From Granulicella sapmiensis (lineage in GTDB: Bacteria > Acidobacteriota > Terriglobia > Terriglobales > Acidobacteriaceae), in contig JAMFSR010000029.1 in the NCBI GenBank assembly GCA_026225395.1, forward strand, positions 62,001 through 126,000: a stretch of 64,000 bases of DNA. Reading direction: 5' to 3'. This document shows, in pieces, positions 43,213-52,294 of this stretch. The translations under genes and the position numbers were made by a program. Within the stretch, counting starts at the first letter, position 1, and the number at the start of each line of letters is the position of its first letter. The notes under the pieces were generated by a model. The model had not been told where the DNA came from, did not search any database, and saw only the letters and a list, made by a program, of their open reading frames with translations.

Positions 43213-43348
43213 CCTCCGAGACTATCGGCCCCACCCCCGCCCGTCAACGAAAACACCGCATCAATCTTCTTATGCCGCATTCGAAATTCTTATCTCCTTT
43301 CTGCATCGCCAACCGCGCTATGTCATCCTTAACAGAGGAATACTCCCT

Positions 43349-45007
43349 ATGATCACCTCAGCCGATTTAGCTCAAATTCCCCTCTTCGCCGGCGTCGAAG
43401 AGGCCGAACGTCAACGCCTCGCCCGCAAAGCCGCCGACATTCACCTCGTCCCCGGCGAGTTCCTCACCCGCGAAGGCGAAGAGCCGCGCTTCTTCCTCAT
43501 CCTCGAAGGCGAGCTCGAAGTCCTCAAGAACATCGTCGGTCAATGGCGTGAGCTCGGCCGCAACAAGGCTGGCGAATTCTCCGGCGAAACACCCATCTTC
43601 CTCGGCACCCCGCAGATCATCTCCCTGCGCGCGCTTACGCCCGTCCGCGCCGTCCGCTTTGAGCGCCAGCAGCTCCAGGAGCTCGTCCGCGACAGCCCTT
43701 CCGCCGCCGAAATCATCTTCACCACCATGACCACCCGCCTCGGCATGGCCCAGGAAGTGGCCCGCGCCACACCTTCCTCCCGCGCCTACATCACCGGCTC
43801 CAAGTACGACAAGAACTGCCGCGCCATCCGCAACTTCCTCGCCGCCAACCGCATTCAGTACAACTGGAAGCCCACTTTCGACCAGCCCGACGACTCCGGC
43901 CACGCTCCCCTCACCGTCGACATCGACCGCACCACGCTCCTCACAAACCCCACCGTCCGCGAGGTTATCGAAGCTCTCGGTTATCGCACCGTCCCTAAGC
44001 ACACCGAGTACGACGTCGTCATCGCAGGCGCCGGTCCCGCAGGTATGGCCGCTGCCGTCTACGGCGCTTCCGAAGGACTCCGCGTCCTCATCGTCGAGCG
44101 CTTCGCCGCCGGCGGCCAGGCCGGCACCTCCTCGCGCATCGAAAACTACCTCGGCTTTCCCTCCGGCATCTCCGGCGACGAGCTCACCGAGCGCGCTCTC
44201 AAGCAAGCCAAGCAGTTCGGCGCCGAGATCATCGTCAAGCGCAACATCGAAGCCCTCGAACTCACCCACCGCGGCTACTGCGTCAAGCTTGATGGCGGCG
44301 ACCTCATCGCCGCCCGCGCCATCCTCCTCGCCACCGGCGTCGACTGGCACCGCCTCGAAGACATCCCCGGCATGGCCGAGCTCCAGGGCCGCGGCATCCT
44401 CTACGGCGCCAGCCGCCACGAGGCCTACGGCGTCGCCGGAAAGCGCATCTTCCTCGTCGGCGGCGGCAACTCCGCCGGCCAGGCCGCCGTCTTCTTCGCA
44501 GGCTACGCTGCGGAGGTCGTCATCCTCGTCCGCGGCGCCGGCCTCAAACTCACCATGTCCCAGTACCTCATCGACCAGATCGCCAGCAAACAAAACATCC
44601 GCATCGAGCCCTATACCCAGGTCACCGCCGTCGAAGGCGAAAACTACCTCCACCGCGTCACCACCACCACGCGCCCGCCGGACGCCGAAGAGTTCACTCA
44701 AACCCGCGACAGCAACGCCCTCTTCATCATGATCGGCGCCACCGCCAAAACCCACTGGCTCCCCGCCGAACTCGAACGCAACCCCAAGGGCTACATCTGC
44801 ACCGGCCGCGACCTCACCACCTGGCCCCTCGACCGCGATCCCTTCGCCCTAGAAACCAGCCTCCCCGGCATCTTCTGCGCCGGCGACGTCCGCCACAACT
44901 CCATCAAACGCGTCGCCTCCGGCGTAGGCGAAGGCAGCATGTCCATCTCCTTCATCCACGAATACCTCGCCCTGAATGAAACCCCGGCCCTCACCACCTC
45001 AATGTGA
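43349..45007 (+). CDS. Cyclic-nucleotide-binding domain fused to thioredoxin reductase-like flavoprotein
   Basis: The 552-aa protein has three parts. About 8-125 is a cNMP-binding beta-roll (FFLILEGELEVLK, GEFSGETPIFLG). About 133-212 is a thioredoxin/glutaredoxin-like segment lacking CxxC. About 222-552 is an FAD/NAD(P)-binding thioredoxin-reductase fold (VVIAGAGPAGMAAAVYGASEGLRVLIVE, FLVGGGNSAGQAA, GIFCAGDVR). The redox-active Cys pair expected between the NADPH-domain motifs is absent (GILYGASRHEA at about 349-359), so it cannot be a normal thioredoxin reductase. It is divergent from the Cys-controlled reductase operon; an electron-supply or sensor role is possible. Confidence 0.85.
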   Translation: MITSADLAQIPLFAGVEEAERQRLARKAADIHLVPGEFLTREGEEPRFFLILEGELEVLKNIVGQWRELGRNKAGEFSGETPIFLGTPQIISLRALTPVRAVRFERQQLQELVRDSPSAAEIIFTTMTTRLGMAQEVARATPSSRAYITGSKYDKNCRAIRNFLAANRIQYNWKPTFDQPDDSGHAPLTVDIDRTTLLTNPTVREVIEALGYRTVPKHTEYDVVIAGAGPAGMAAAVYGASEGLRVLIVERFAAGGQAGTSSRIENYLGFPSGISGDELTERALKQAKQFGAEIIVKRNIEALELTHRGYCVKLDGGDLIAARAILLATGVDWHRLEDIPGMAELQGRGILYGASRHEAYGVAGKRIFLVGGGNSAGQAAVFFAGYAAEVVILVRGAGLKLTMSQYLIDQIASKQNIRIEPYTQVTAVEGENYLHRVTTTTRPPDAEEFTQTRDSNALFIMIGATAKTHWLPAELERNPKGYICTGRDLTTWPLDRDPFALETSLPGIFCAGDVRHNSIKRVASGVGEGSMSISFIHEYLALNETPALTTSM

Positions 45008-45051
45008 GATAGCCGTGATCGACGGAATACGACTCTCGAACTACCGGTCAG

Positions 45052-46263
45052 CTACCACGGCCACTCTCCGGTCAACTCCGGCACGCGGAGATGGTCATCC
45101 ATAGTGATGCCACGCTCAATAGCTACTTCGTTCGCCACCGTATCCTCTAGCACACCACAGCGCCAAGCTTCGGCACCTCCTGTTGACCCATCATTGTCGT
45201 CGGCAGATGGCAGCAGAATATAACGATGATCTCGGGTGAGGTGCTCCGGCACATCCCGTGCCTCGTACTCTGATCCGCTATACGGACGGAATTGAAGGAT
45301 GGTTTGCGGAGGGATACCCAGCGGCCCTTTGAATACTTTGACGATCCGTACCTCGTCCTTCTCAACAAGAGACGGCGTTTCCCCATAAGGAGGATTTGGA
45401 TCGGATATCTGTGCAATGGCGAGGGTATCCGCTAACCATATAACTCGTGCGTCGCGGGCTAATGCCCAAGCTGGAGTAGTACAGGGCACTGAATTCCGCG
45501 GGACATTTCGCAAGTGTGCAGCGTCTTCCCGCATCAAGACCGGGGCGAGTTCCGATAGATGGGGGCAGGGTCGCCATTGAGTAAGACAGGAAAGATCAAA
45601 GGATGTGAGGCGCACCAGTTCATCCGGTGCGATCTGCGGCGTGTAGTCAAGCGAGATATTCTCACATCCAGTGCAGAAACCGTCGGGACCGACAACGAAG
45701 TCCGGATGCATACCAAGTTCCTCGTCAGCACCGACGCTACTCAGCGCCCCATCGGAACCGTCAAGGGAAGCGTGACTCGTTACTGTCACAAGCAATGCGG
45801 ACACGTAATCCGCACCATCTGTTTCCGCCTCAATGCTCAAGCGGGTACGGCGCACTGCGCCATCCTCCACAAGAAAACGCAGCTCTAGAATGCTGAAACG
45901 GATGCCGACTCGCTGAAGAAGCAGGGGGAAGCCGCTCAGGCGATGAAGCAAACGTATAGCCAGTCCATTGTCATTCGGCAAGAGAGAAGGCCATCCCAAC
46001 ACGGTAATATCGTAGGCGCAATCGGTCGAGCTGCAAGGGCCATGGGCGTGCCCCAGCTTACCCCAGCGTTGCATGAGAGCCTGCGCTTCTGGCCATGTGG
46101 TTTGATTCTGGCGGATCGAGTGAAAATCGGCGAGCAGACGCTCGCTACGGCGACGAATAATGTGCTGCTCGAACTGGAGCAATCCAAAGAATAGCAATAG
46201 CACCGTGAGGAGCGAGATAGCGGCGACGCGCAATAAGCGGAACCCGAATACACGAAGGCTCAT
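45052..46263 (-). CDS. Membrane-anchored hypothetical protein
   Basis: The 403-aa protein has one N-terminal hydrophobic helix (about 8-30: LLRVAAISLLTVLLLFFGLL) and a large outside domain with eight or more cysteines, some in close pairs (CSSTDC, CTGC). It ends in a segment (DTLAIAQISDPNPPYGETPSLVEKDEVRIVKVFKGPL) resembling beta-sandwich domains that follow protease-inhibitor-like folds. No family recognised. Base composition is visibly lower in GC than the neighbours, which may mean recent acquisition. ATG 46263 was chosen for the signal/anchor. Confidence 0.6.
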   Translation of the reverse strand: MSLRVFGFRLLRVAAISLLTVLLLFFGLLQFEQHIIRRRSERLLADFHSIRQNQTTWPEAQALMQRWGKLGHAHGPCSSTDCAYDITVLGWPSLLPNDNGLAIRLLHRLSGFPLLLQRVGIRFSILELRFLVEDGAVRRTRLSIEAETDGADYVSALLVTVTSHASLDGSDGALSSVGADEELGMHPDFVVGPDGFCTGCENISLDYTPQIAPDELVRLTSFDLSCLTQWRPCPHLSELAPVLMREDAAHLRNVPRNSVPCTTPAWALARDARVIWLADTLAIAQISDPNPPYGETPSLVEKDEVRIVKVFKGPLGIPPQTILQFRPYSGSEYEARDVPEHLTRDHRYILLPSADDNDGSTGGAEAWRCGVLEDTVANEVAIERGITMDDHLRVPELTGEWPW

Positions 46264-46375
46264 TCTGTCTCGTTCTCTGGCACTTAGACACCGCATCGAG
46301 CCTAGTTGTTCCGGATGCAAAGTCCAACCGCACCTGCGGCAAAATCACGCTAAAAATGCATCAAGAGAAGCACAC

Positions 46376-47134
46376 CTACCCCAACCGCGACTCCGCCATC
46401 TTCGTCGCCTCATAAATCTGCTCATACGACTCAATCGCATAAAGCACCGGCTGCATCTTGCTCACATCCACCACGGTATCGAGCACCTTCTCCAGATCGA
46501 AATCCCTAACCTCAACCCCGTGCCCCTCAACCACCTGCGTACACTCCCCATGCGACGAGATCAACCCACTCCCATACACCTTCACCGCACCGGCCTCGCG
46601 GATCACCCCAAACTCCACCGTGAACCAGAACAGCCGCCCCATCCGCTCTAAATCTTCGGCATCGGTCAGCCCCGCGCAAACCTTCCCATAGTGCTCCAGA
46701 AAGTCCGCAAACACCGGATGCGCATGCATCGGCACATGCCCAAACACATCATGGAAGATATCCGGCTCTGGCGTGTACTCCATGCTGTCCCGCCCGCGTA
46801 TCCACGTCGTCGTCGGAAACTTCCTCGCCGCCAGCATCTCAAAGAACGCGTCCGCCGGCAGAAACCCACTCACCGCCGTTGAGTTCCACCCCGTCCTCGG
46901 TTCCAGCCGCGCACTCACGGCCTTCAGATCCGGCAGCGCATCCGCCTTCAACCCAATCTGCTCAAACCCATCCAAATACACCGCGCTGGCATGCTCCTCC
47001 AGCTGCGGCATCCGGCGCGAAACCAACTCCCGCCATATCGCATGCTGCTCCGGCGTATAAGCCGCCCAGTCCTGCTCAATCAAATAAGGTCCCGCCGCCT
47101 TCAACTTCCCGCTCTCAACAGTTCCAGCAGCCAT
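46376..47134 (-). CDS. phhA: Phenylalanine 4-monooxygenase
   Basis: Pterin- and iron-dependent hydroxylation of phenylalanine to tyrosine. The 252-aa monomeric bacterial form contains iron ligands in 'DIFHDVFGHVPMHAHP' (two His) and 'FWFTVEFG' (Glu), with 'TTTWIRGRDSMEYTPEPD' before them. GAGGAG lies 5 nt before ATG 47134. It follows the MFS gene on the same strand with an 82-bp gap that contains 'CACTATTCACT' repeats. Confidence 0.95.
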   Translation of the reverse strand: MAAGTVESGKLKAAGPYLIEQDWAAYTPEQHAIWRELVSRRMPQLEEHASAVYLDGFEQIGLKADALPDLKAVSARLEPRTGWNSTAVSGFLPADAFFEMLAARKFPTTTWIRGRDSMEYTPEPDIFHDVFGHVPMHAHPVFADFLEHYGKVCAGLTDAEDLERMGRLFWFTVEFGVIREAGAVKVYGSGLISSHGECTQVVEGHGVEVRDFDLEKVLDTVVDVSKMQPVLYAIESYEQIYEATKMAESRLG

Positions 47135-47179
47135 AATCACTCCTCACCATAGGACGCCAAAGCCACCCTCACGGTGCCA

Positions 47180-47216
47180 TACTCACTATTCACTACTTCA
47201 CTATTCACTGTTGTCA
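47180..47216 (+). repeat. 'ACTATTCACT' repeat (E family)
   Basis: Imperfect tandem copies of ACTCACTATTCACTACTTCAC fill the gap between the MFS and phhA genes. The same words reappear at 56010-56055. Confidence 0.7.
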
Positions 47217-48503
47217 CTAAACCGTCGATAAATCCACACCCTTCCGCTCCGTCCCAAACGACGTCACCGTCGCCACAATCACCGCGACGATCAACACGGT
47301 CCAGGCCATCGCCGGCGCTAACCGTCCTCCATAAAACCGCGCCGCCACCTGCGCCTGAAAAACGCTGTTGTGCGACGACAACAAATTTCCCAGCTGATAC
47401 GCCAACCCGGGGAACGTCGCCCTCACCGCCGCCGGCGAAGCCTCATTCAGATACACCGGAATCACACCCCACGCACCCTGCACCATCAGCTGCATAAAGA
47501 ACCCGCCCACCGCCAGCATCACCGCCGTATGGCTGAACGCCCACAACGGAATCATTGGGATAGCCAGCAGCGCAGCAATAATGATCGTCTTCTTCCGTCC
47601 GAACTTTTCCGAAAGCGTCCCACACGCAACCCCACCCATCAGTGCCCCGAAACTCCCCACCATCGCCACCCATGACGTCGTCGGCACCGACAGGTGATAG
47701 TCATGCTTCACAAAGCTCGCATACAGATCCTGCGTCCCATGGCTGAACGAGGTAAACGCAAACATCAGCACCGTCAGGAACACGAACGACTTCCCATACT
47801 GATGCAAAAGCGGCAGCATCGCACCCATCCACTCCCCAAAGCCCCTCTTCGGCGCAGCCTTCTTCACCGCCCGCGCCGTCCGACCCGACTCCCACGCCGG
47901 CGATTCATCCACCTTCGACCGCACATAGATCACCAGCAACGCCGGCATCGCTCCAATCACAAACAGCATCCGCCAGCTCGCCACAAATCCATGCGGATGC
48001 AGGTGAGCCACAAACAACCCAAACAACCCTGCCACAGCCGCCGCCAGCATATTGCCAACAACATACCCCTCCTGCAGCAACCCCGAAAAGAACCCTCGCC
48101 CTTCGCTCGGCAGCGACTCCAGCGCCAGCGCCGCCGCCACACCCCACTCCCCGCCCATCGCCACACCAAACAGCGCCCGCGACACCAGAAAAATAGGCCA
48201 CGTTGGCGACAACGCCGAAGCCAGCTCAAACACCGAAAAGCAAACGATATTCAGCATCAGCGTAGGCCGCCGCCCAATCCGCTCCGCCAGCCACCCAAAC
48301 AGCAGCGCGCCCACCGGCCGCATCGCCAGCGTCCAGAACAGGCTCTCGGCCACCACCTTCAGGCTCACATGAAAGTCAGCCCCAACCTGGTCCAGGCAAT
48401 ACGTGAGAATGAAGAAGTCGAACGCATCCAGCGTCCACCCCATAAAACAAGCCGTAAAGGCTCGGCGCTGCGCTGAAGTCAACGCACGGAACGTCTGCAG
48501 CAT
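47217..48503 (-). CDS. MFS transporter (metabolite:H+ symporter / NanT-like)
   Basis: The 428-aa protein has 12 hydrophobic segments. The N-terminal 'GWTLDAFDFFILTYCLDQVG' and the loop-2/3 signature 'GWLAERIGRRPTLML' are those of the sialate/aromatic-acid MFS subgroup. 'GVAMGGEWGVAAALALESLPSEGRGFFSGLLQEGYVVGNM' covers helices 4-5. Substrate cannot be read from sequence; a carboxylate or sugar acid is likely. It lies upstream of phhA on the same strand. Confidence 0.88.
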   Translation of the reverse strand: MLQTFRALTSAQRRAFTACFMGWTLDAFDFFILTYCLDQVGADFHVSLKVVAESLFWTLAMRPVGALLFGWLAERIGRRPTLMLNIVCFSVFELASALSPTWPIFLVSRALFGVAMGGEWGVAAALALESLPSEGRGFFSGLLQEGYVVGNMLAAAVAGLFGLFVAHLHPHGFVASWRMLFVIGAMPALLVIYVRSKVDESPAWESGRTARAVKKAAPKRGFGEWMGAMLPLLHQYGKSFVFLTVLMFAFTSFSHGTQDLYASFVKHDYHLSVPTTSWVAMVGSFGALMGGVACGTLSEKFGRKKTIIIAALLAIPMIPLWAFSHTAVMLAVGGFFMQLMVQGAWGVIPVYLNEASPAAVRATFPGLAYQLGNLLSSHNSVFQAQVAARFYGGRLAPAMAWTVLIVAVIVATVTSFGTERKGVDLSTV

Positions 48504-48599
48504 CAGGCAAACCCCTTGGAAACCGGAATGCCCCTAGCCTACATCACCGCCTCAAAATAATCCCACCACCAAAGCAAAAGGCGAGCCCTAAGCCCGCCT

Positions 48600-48636
48600 T
48601 CTCTATCCTCTACACTCTACCCTCTACACTCTGCCT
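48600..48636 (+). repeat. C-family pyrimidine-rich repeat
   Basis: CTCTATCCTCTACACTCTACC and CCTCTACACTCTGCC units lie immediately after the stop codon side of the LuxR-type regulator gene. Confidence 0.72.
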
Positions 48637-49407
48637 TCAAAGCTTCGCCCGCAACGGCATTCCCGTATCGATATAAGCCAGCTCCGCCGTCTGCGCATCG
48701 TTCTTCAAAATCTGATGATGCAGGCAATACAACGCCAGCTCCAACCGGTCGGAAACCCCCAGCTTGTCATAGATCTTCCGCAGGTAGTTCTTAATCACCT
48801 GCTCGGTCGTGCCGATCTGGTACGCAATCTCCTTGTTCCTCATCCCCCGCGTAATGCAGCTGATGATCGACAACTCCTTCTCGCTCAACCTCGGCTGCGT
48901 CTTCGGATTCGTCAGGTTCGCCGCCTGCGCCCGGTACGCATCGATCACCCAGCTCACACTCTGGTTATCGATCCACGTCTCGCCCGCCGCAATCTTCCGC
49001 ACACACTTGATCAACAAATCCGGAGAAATCGACCGCGGCACAACCCCACGCACACCCCTGCGATAAAGCTCAACAGTATTGTTCTCGTCCGTCTCGGAAA
49101 CCTGCACGATCAGCTTCGCTTCCGGCGCCCGCCGCATAAACTGCGGAATCGCATCGATGGTCCCGGAGATCAGCCGCCCCTCGAGCACCACAACATCCGT
49201 CGGAAACCGCTGCAGCGCGGCAAACAGGTTGTCCAGCGTCTCGGCCTGCGCGACCACGCGAATATCATCTTCCAGCGCAAACACCTTGCGCATGCCGACG
49301 CGGTAAATCGCCTGCGAATCGGCCAGGATAATCCGTATCGCCGCAGCCGCGGAGTCTGGCGGAGCATCGACGGGCTCTATGCCCATATTCAAAATCTCAG
49401 CACTCAT
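48637..49407 (-). CDS. LuxR-family response regulator with atypical receiver
   Basis: The 256-aa protein has a receiver-like domain (about 24-145) and a LuxR-type HTH (about 175-235; 'LSEKELSIISCITRGMRNKEIAYQIGTTEQVIKNYLRKIYDKLGVSDRLELALYCL'). The phosphoacceptor Asp is replaced by Glu76 (VVVLEGRLI), only one acidic-pocket residue (Asp30, LADSQ) remains, and the conserved Lys is Arg (VVPRSISP). It therefore probably does not use normal phosphorylation. The PilZ gene lies 7 nt upstream on the same strand. Confidence 0.88.
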   Translation of the reverse strand: MSAEILNMGIEPVDAPPDSAAAAIRIILADSQAIYRVGMRKVFALEDDIRVVAQAETLDNLFAALQRFPTDVVVLEGRLISGTIDAIPQFMRRAPEAKLIVQVSETDENNTVELYRRGVRGVVPRSISPDLLIKCVRKIAAGETWIDNQSVSWVIDAYRAQAANLTNPKTQPRLSEKELSIISCITRGMRNKEIAYQIGTTEQVIKNYLRKIYDKLGVSDRLELALYCLHHQILKNDAQTAELAYIDTGMPLRAKL

Positions 49408-49414
49408 ATCTCGC

Positions 49415-49741
49415 TCAGCCTTTTAGAGAGTAGTCATCGATCACTGCCGCTGCCATATTCTTGTCCCCACTTCGTTCATGGCGAACAATACGTCCTACGC
49501 AGTGCAGTGTTACATCTTCACTTCCGCCCATAATCGCCGCCGGCATCGTCAAACGAAACTCAACGGGGGCATCGAGCGGGGGAAGTTCTTCTGCCGTAAA
49601 GCAAATTCCATTCGCAGATACATCTTCGGTAACGGCCTTATATTCACGCACACCGGCGGTTAAAACAATTTCCAGATGCAACGGAAATCGCACCGATGCG
49701 CGGACCGGGTCCGTGCCGAGATCTTTAGCAGGTACAGGCAA
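49415..49741 (-). CDS. PilZ domain protein
   Basis: The 108-aa single-domain c-di-GMP receptor candidate carries the RxxxR motif (RASVR, about 14-18) and D-x-S-x-x-G (DVSANG, about 40-45). It is followed 7 nt downstream by the atypical LuxR regulator, so the two may form a c-di-GMP-responsive unit, fed by enzymes such as the two diguanylate cyclases in this window. The link is inferred from motifs and position. Confidence 0.85.
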   Translation of the reverse strand: MPVPAKDLGTDPVRASVRFPLHLEIVLTAGVREYKAVTEDVSANGICFTAEELPPLDAPVEFRLTMPAAIMGGSEDVTLHCVGRIVRHERSGDKNMAAAVIDDYSLKG

Positions 49742-49846
49742 GGCTCTCCTTCAGCAACTGCTCCATTCGGCAGATGCCCAACCACAGCACGATTCTACCG
49801 GACACCGCCTTTATCGACATGACTATTTTGTGTCATTAGCCGCAAA

Positions 49847-51061
49847 TCAATTTCCCGGAAACAGCCCCGCCGACCCACCCACCCACCTCTGGTTCCGGTT
49901 ATGGTCCACCCCCATCATCAACCCGCGACCCATCCGCACCAGGCTGATCATCGGCACCATCGCCTTCCCATCCGGCCACGCATACAGTATCCGTATCTCC
50001 GCCTGCGTCATCCCCTCCGGAGTTTCAATCACCGGCTCGAACCGCAATCTCTCCTGCAATAAGTAGTTTCGCCGCTCCTTTAGCGGTACCGCCGCCAGCT
50101 CCGCATCGGTCGGCCCAAACTGGATCCCCTTGCCCGCAAACGAGTACAGCGGCTTAAAAACCCATTGCTCCCGATCCTCCGGCAACCGCTCCCGCCCCAC
50201 CCCCGCAAACCAGTCATCCAGAAAAACCGCCGCCGGTACCGTTACGTGATCCAGAAAGGGAATCGAAAATTTGCTCACCCGAAAGTACCAGTTCGGATGT
50301 CCCGCCCACTCCACCCGCAGCTCGTCCCGATAGTCAAACGGCAGCGTCACACCCTTCCGCACCACCTCATCCACGATCACCCGGTTATAAATCCGCTCCA
50401 CCGGCACCAGCCTCCCCGCATCCCGATAAAACAGCCGATTCCCTTCCTTCACCAACCTCGCCACATCCACCACCCTGATCCCCAACCGCTCCGCATGCAC
50501 CTTGAAGTCCGGCAGCGTCTTCTGCGTCTCCGGAGCCACCTCCGCCAGCACCACATTCTCCGGATCATGCCCCCCGACAATCACCTCCCGCAACAGCTCC
50601 CAGTACCGCCCCTCATCCATTCCCCCAAAGAACCACTCCAACTCCCCACCCAACCCATACACATCCCGATAAGCCTTAGCCAGCTCCGCCTGATACCCAA
50701 ACACCGAAGGAAACGCCTGCATCTCCACCAGCTTCGGCTGCAGCTCCCCCGCCGCATCCCTTATCAGCCCAAAGTCCACCGTCATAAAGTGCGGACGCTT
50801 ATCCTCCCCCGGGACCCGATAAGCCTCCGGAATCGCCCCCGCCGACGCGAGCATATACGCCTCACTCCCCACCAGCTGCTCAGTCAACTCCACCCCGGCC
50901 TTCACCATCCGCTCCATCAACTCCCGCGGAAAAAAACAGGGCGTCTCCGACACCCGAAACTCAATCTCCACCCCCGTCACCGCACGCAACCGCCCCAACA
51001 ACTCCGCATACTTCTCCTCCGTAAACCCCGCATTAAACCCCCGCCGATACCCCTCAATCAT
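49847..51061 (-). CDS. ATP-grasp-like ligase (glutathionylspermidine-synthase-like), cluster gene
   Basis: The 404-aa protein has no firm family name. It carries ATP-grasp-like elements: 'EQWVFKPLYSFAGKGIQFG' (Lys and glycine-rich loop, about 290-308), 'NYLLQERLRF' and a C-terminal 'AEIRILYAWPDGKAMVPMISLVRMGRGLMMGVD'. ATP-grasp enzymes join a carboxylate to an amine through an acyl phosphate. It is the last minus-strand gene of the 49.8-56.8 kb amidoligase neighbourhood, 75 nt after the M29-like gene. Substrate unknown. Confidence 0.68.
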   Translation of the reverse strand: MIEGYRRGFNAGFTEEKYAELLGRLRAVTGVEIEFRVSETPCFFPRELMERMVKAGVELTEQLVGSEAYMLASAGAIPEAYRVPGEDKRPHFMTVDFGLIRDAAGELQPKLVEMQAFPSVFGYQAELAKAYRDVYGLGGELEWFFGGMDEGRYWELLREVIVGGHDPENVVLAEVAPETQKTLPDFKVHAERLGIRVVDVARLVKEGNRLFYRDAGRLVPVERIYNRVIVDEVVRKGVTLPFDYRDELRVEWAGHPNWYFRVSKFSIPFLDHVTVPAAVFLDDWFAGVGRERLPEDREQWVFKPLYSFAGKGIQFGPTDAELAAVPLKERRNYLLQERLRFEPVIETPEGMTQAEIRILYAWPDGKAMVPMISLVRMGRGLMMGVDHNRNQRWVGGSAGLFPGN

Positions 51062-51136
51062 CCGCCACCCTCCTCCGCGCCCACTGCGAAACCACCGCGC
51101 CCTCCGCGTTAAACGTTCTCGCTAACCCAGGCACAA

Positions 51137-52171
51137 CTACCCCACCAAAAACACCCCATCCCGCATAATCATCTCCTCCCCGCTCTCACTCCCCAACCAG
51201 ATAGAAAACTCCAACCCCACCACATCAATATGCGTTCCCGACTTCCAAGCCGCCCCCGTATGCCCTCCATAAGGATCACCAAACGCAATATGGATCCCCG
51301 GAAACTTCTCATCCTGCAAAATGTTCCCAATCACCTGCTTCACCCCGATGTTGGTCCCAATCGCAAACTCCCCCACCCGATCCGAGTTCTCATCCGTATG
51401 CGTATAGCTCCAGAACTCCCGCTCCAACTCCTTGTTCTCGCAACTCACCGCCGTAATCCGGTTCTCCTCAATCGCTATCCGCAGCGGAGTCTCCCTTAGC
51501 AACCCATACTTCACACAAAGAAAATCCCCCACCACCCCATCCACCACAAACACGCCATTCACCTCGCCCGGAGCCGTAAAGCACTCCCCACCCGGCAGAT
51601 TCCCCCACTTCTCCGTCGATATAATCCCCGAAGTCTTGAACCACCTATAGCTAGGCTCCATCTCCGCCCGAATATCCGTCCCCGCCGGCGTCGTCGCCCT
51701 CACATACGTAGCACTCCGCACCTTATCCAACACCACCTGGCTTAAACGATCCACCGCATTGAAATCCGCCCGCATCCCTTCGACCATCACCTCCGGCGTG
51801 ATGTTCACCATATGCGCATGCCGCATCTTCCGCCGGTTCACCACATCGGTCATATCCATGCGGCTGCGCAGCTCATTCGGCTGCACCTGGACCGCAAAAA
51901 TACTCACCTCTGAAGTCTCCATATCCTCCAGCACAACCGCCGGCATCCCGTTCAACGGCCTCTCCCCGACCTCCTCCAACACAAACGAATTCCACCTGCA
52001 CCCCACCCGTTGTAACTCCGAAGCAATCGACGCCGCAATCTCAATCGTCGACTCGTCACAAATCAACGTAACCTTCTCCTCCACCTTCACCCGCAGACAA
52101 GTCACCACCGCATTCCGCGCCCCCTCAGCGAACTCCCCCGGAAACCCCACCGCCAACAAATCAGTCGCCAT
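51137..52171 (-). CDS. M29-like aminopeptidase, cluster gene
   Basis: The 344-aa protein resembles thermophilic aminopeptidases of family M29 (AmpS). 'NLPGGECFTAPGEVNGVFVVDG' supplies the first metal Glu, and 'IHIAFGDPYGGHTG' and 'SGTHIDVVGLE' supply further His/Asp ligands. The N-terminal half is divergent. GTGGAG lies before ATG 52171; the open frame extends 8 codons upstream. In this neighbourhood it may recycle the peptide product or trim a substrate. Confidence 0.75.
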   Translation of the reverse strand: MATDLLAVGFPGEFAEGARNAVVTCLRVKVEEKVTLICDESTIEIAASIASELQRVGCRWNSFVLEEVGERPLNGMPAVVLEDMETSEVSIFAVQVQPNELRSRMDMTDVVNRRKMRHAHMVNITPEVMVEGMRADFNAVDRLSQVVLDKVRSATYVRATTPAGTDIRAEMEPSYRWFKTSGIISTEKWGNLPGGECFTAPGEVNGVFVVDGVVGDFLCVKYGLLRETPLRIAIEENRITAVSCENKELEREFWSYTHTDENSDRVGEFAIGTNIGVKQVIGNILQDEKFPGIHIAFGDPYGGHTGAAWKSGTHIDVVGLEFSIWLGSESGEEMIMRDGVFLVG

Positions 52172-52251
52172 TATCACTCCACCCATCCACAACATCCTTT
52201 GCGAAACTTGCCTTTAAACTTCGCGCACTTTGCGTCAAAGCTTTTGCCTCT

Positions 52252-52294
52252 GTCTTCTCTATCCTCTACGCTCTATCCTCTACACTCTGCTTCA
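52252..52294 (+). repeat. C-family pyrimidine-rich repeat
   Basis: Two TATCCTCTACGCTCTATCC-type units lie between the M29-like gene and the GCS2 ligase and overlap the last bases of the ligase gene (stop at 52292). Confidence 0.7.

Larger units (their letters stand above)
43037..43348. other. Divergent intergenic region with leader on one side
   Basis: 312 bp between the reductase operon (minus) and the cNMP/thioredoxin-reductase-like gene (plus). It holds the leader ORF, the hairpin pair and both promoters. No convincing -10/-35 pair stands out for either direction. GAGGAA lies before the plus-strand ATG at 43349. Confidence 0.6.

Noticed and set aside
43245..43280. Upstream mini-ORF starting at ATG 43280 as part of the leader peptide
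   Set aside because: It is in another frame and stops after 11 codons with a single Cys, so it does not extend the Cys-rich leader.
43037..43348. SAM or cobalamin riboswitch upstream of the siroheme operon
   Set aside because: No SAM-I-like or B12-box core is visible; the Cys-codon leader with competing stems explains the structure better.
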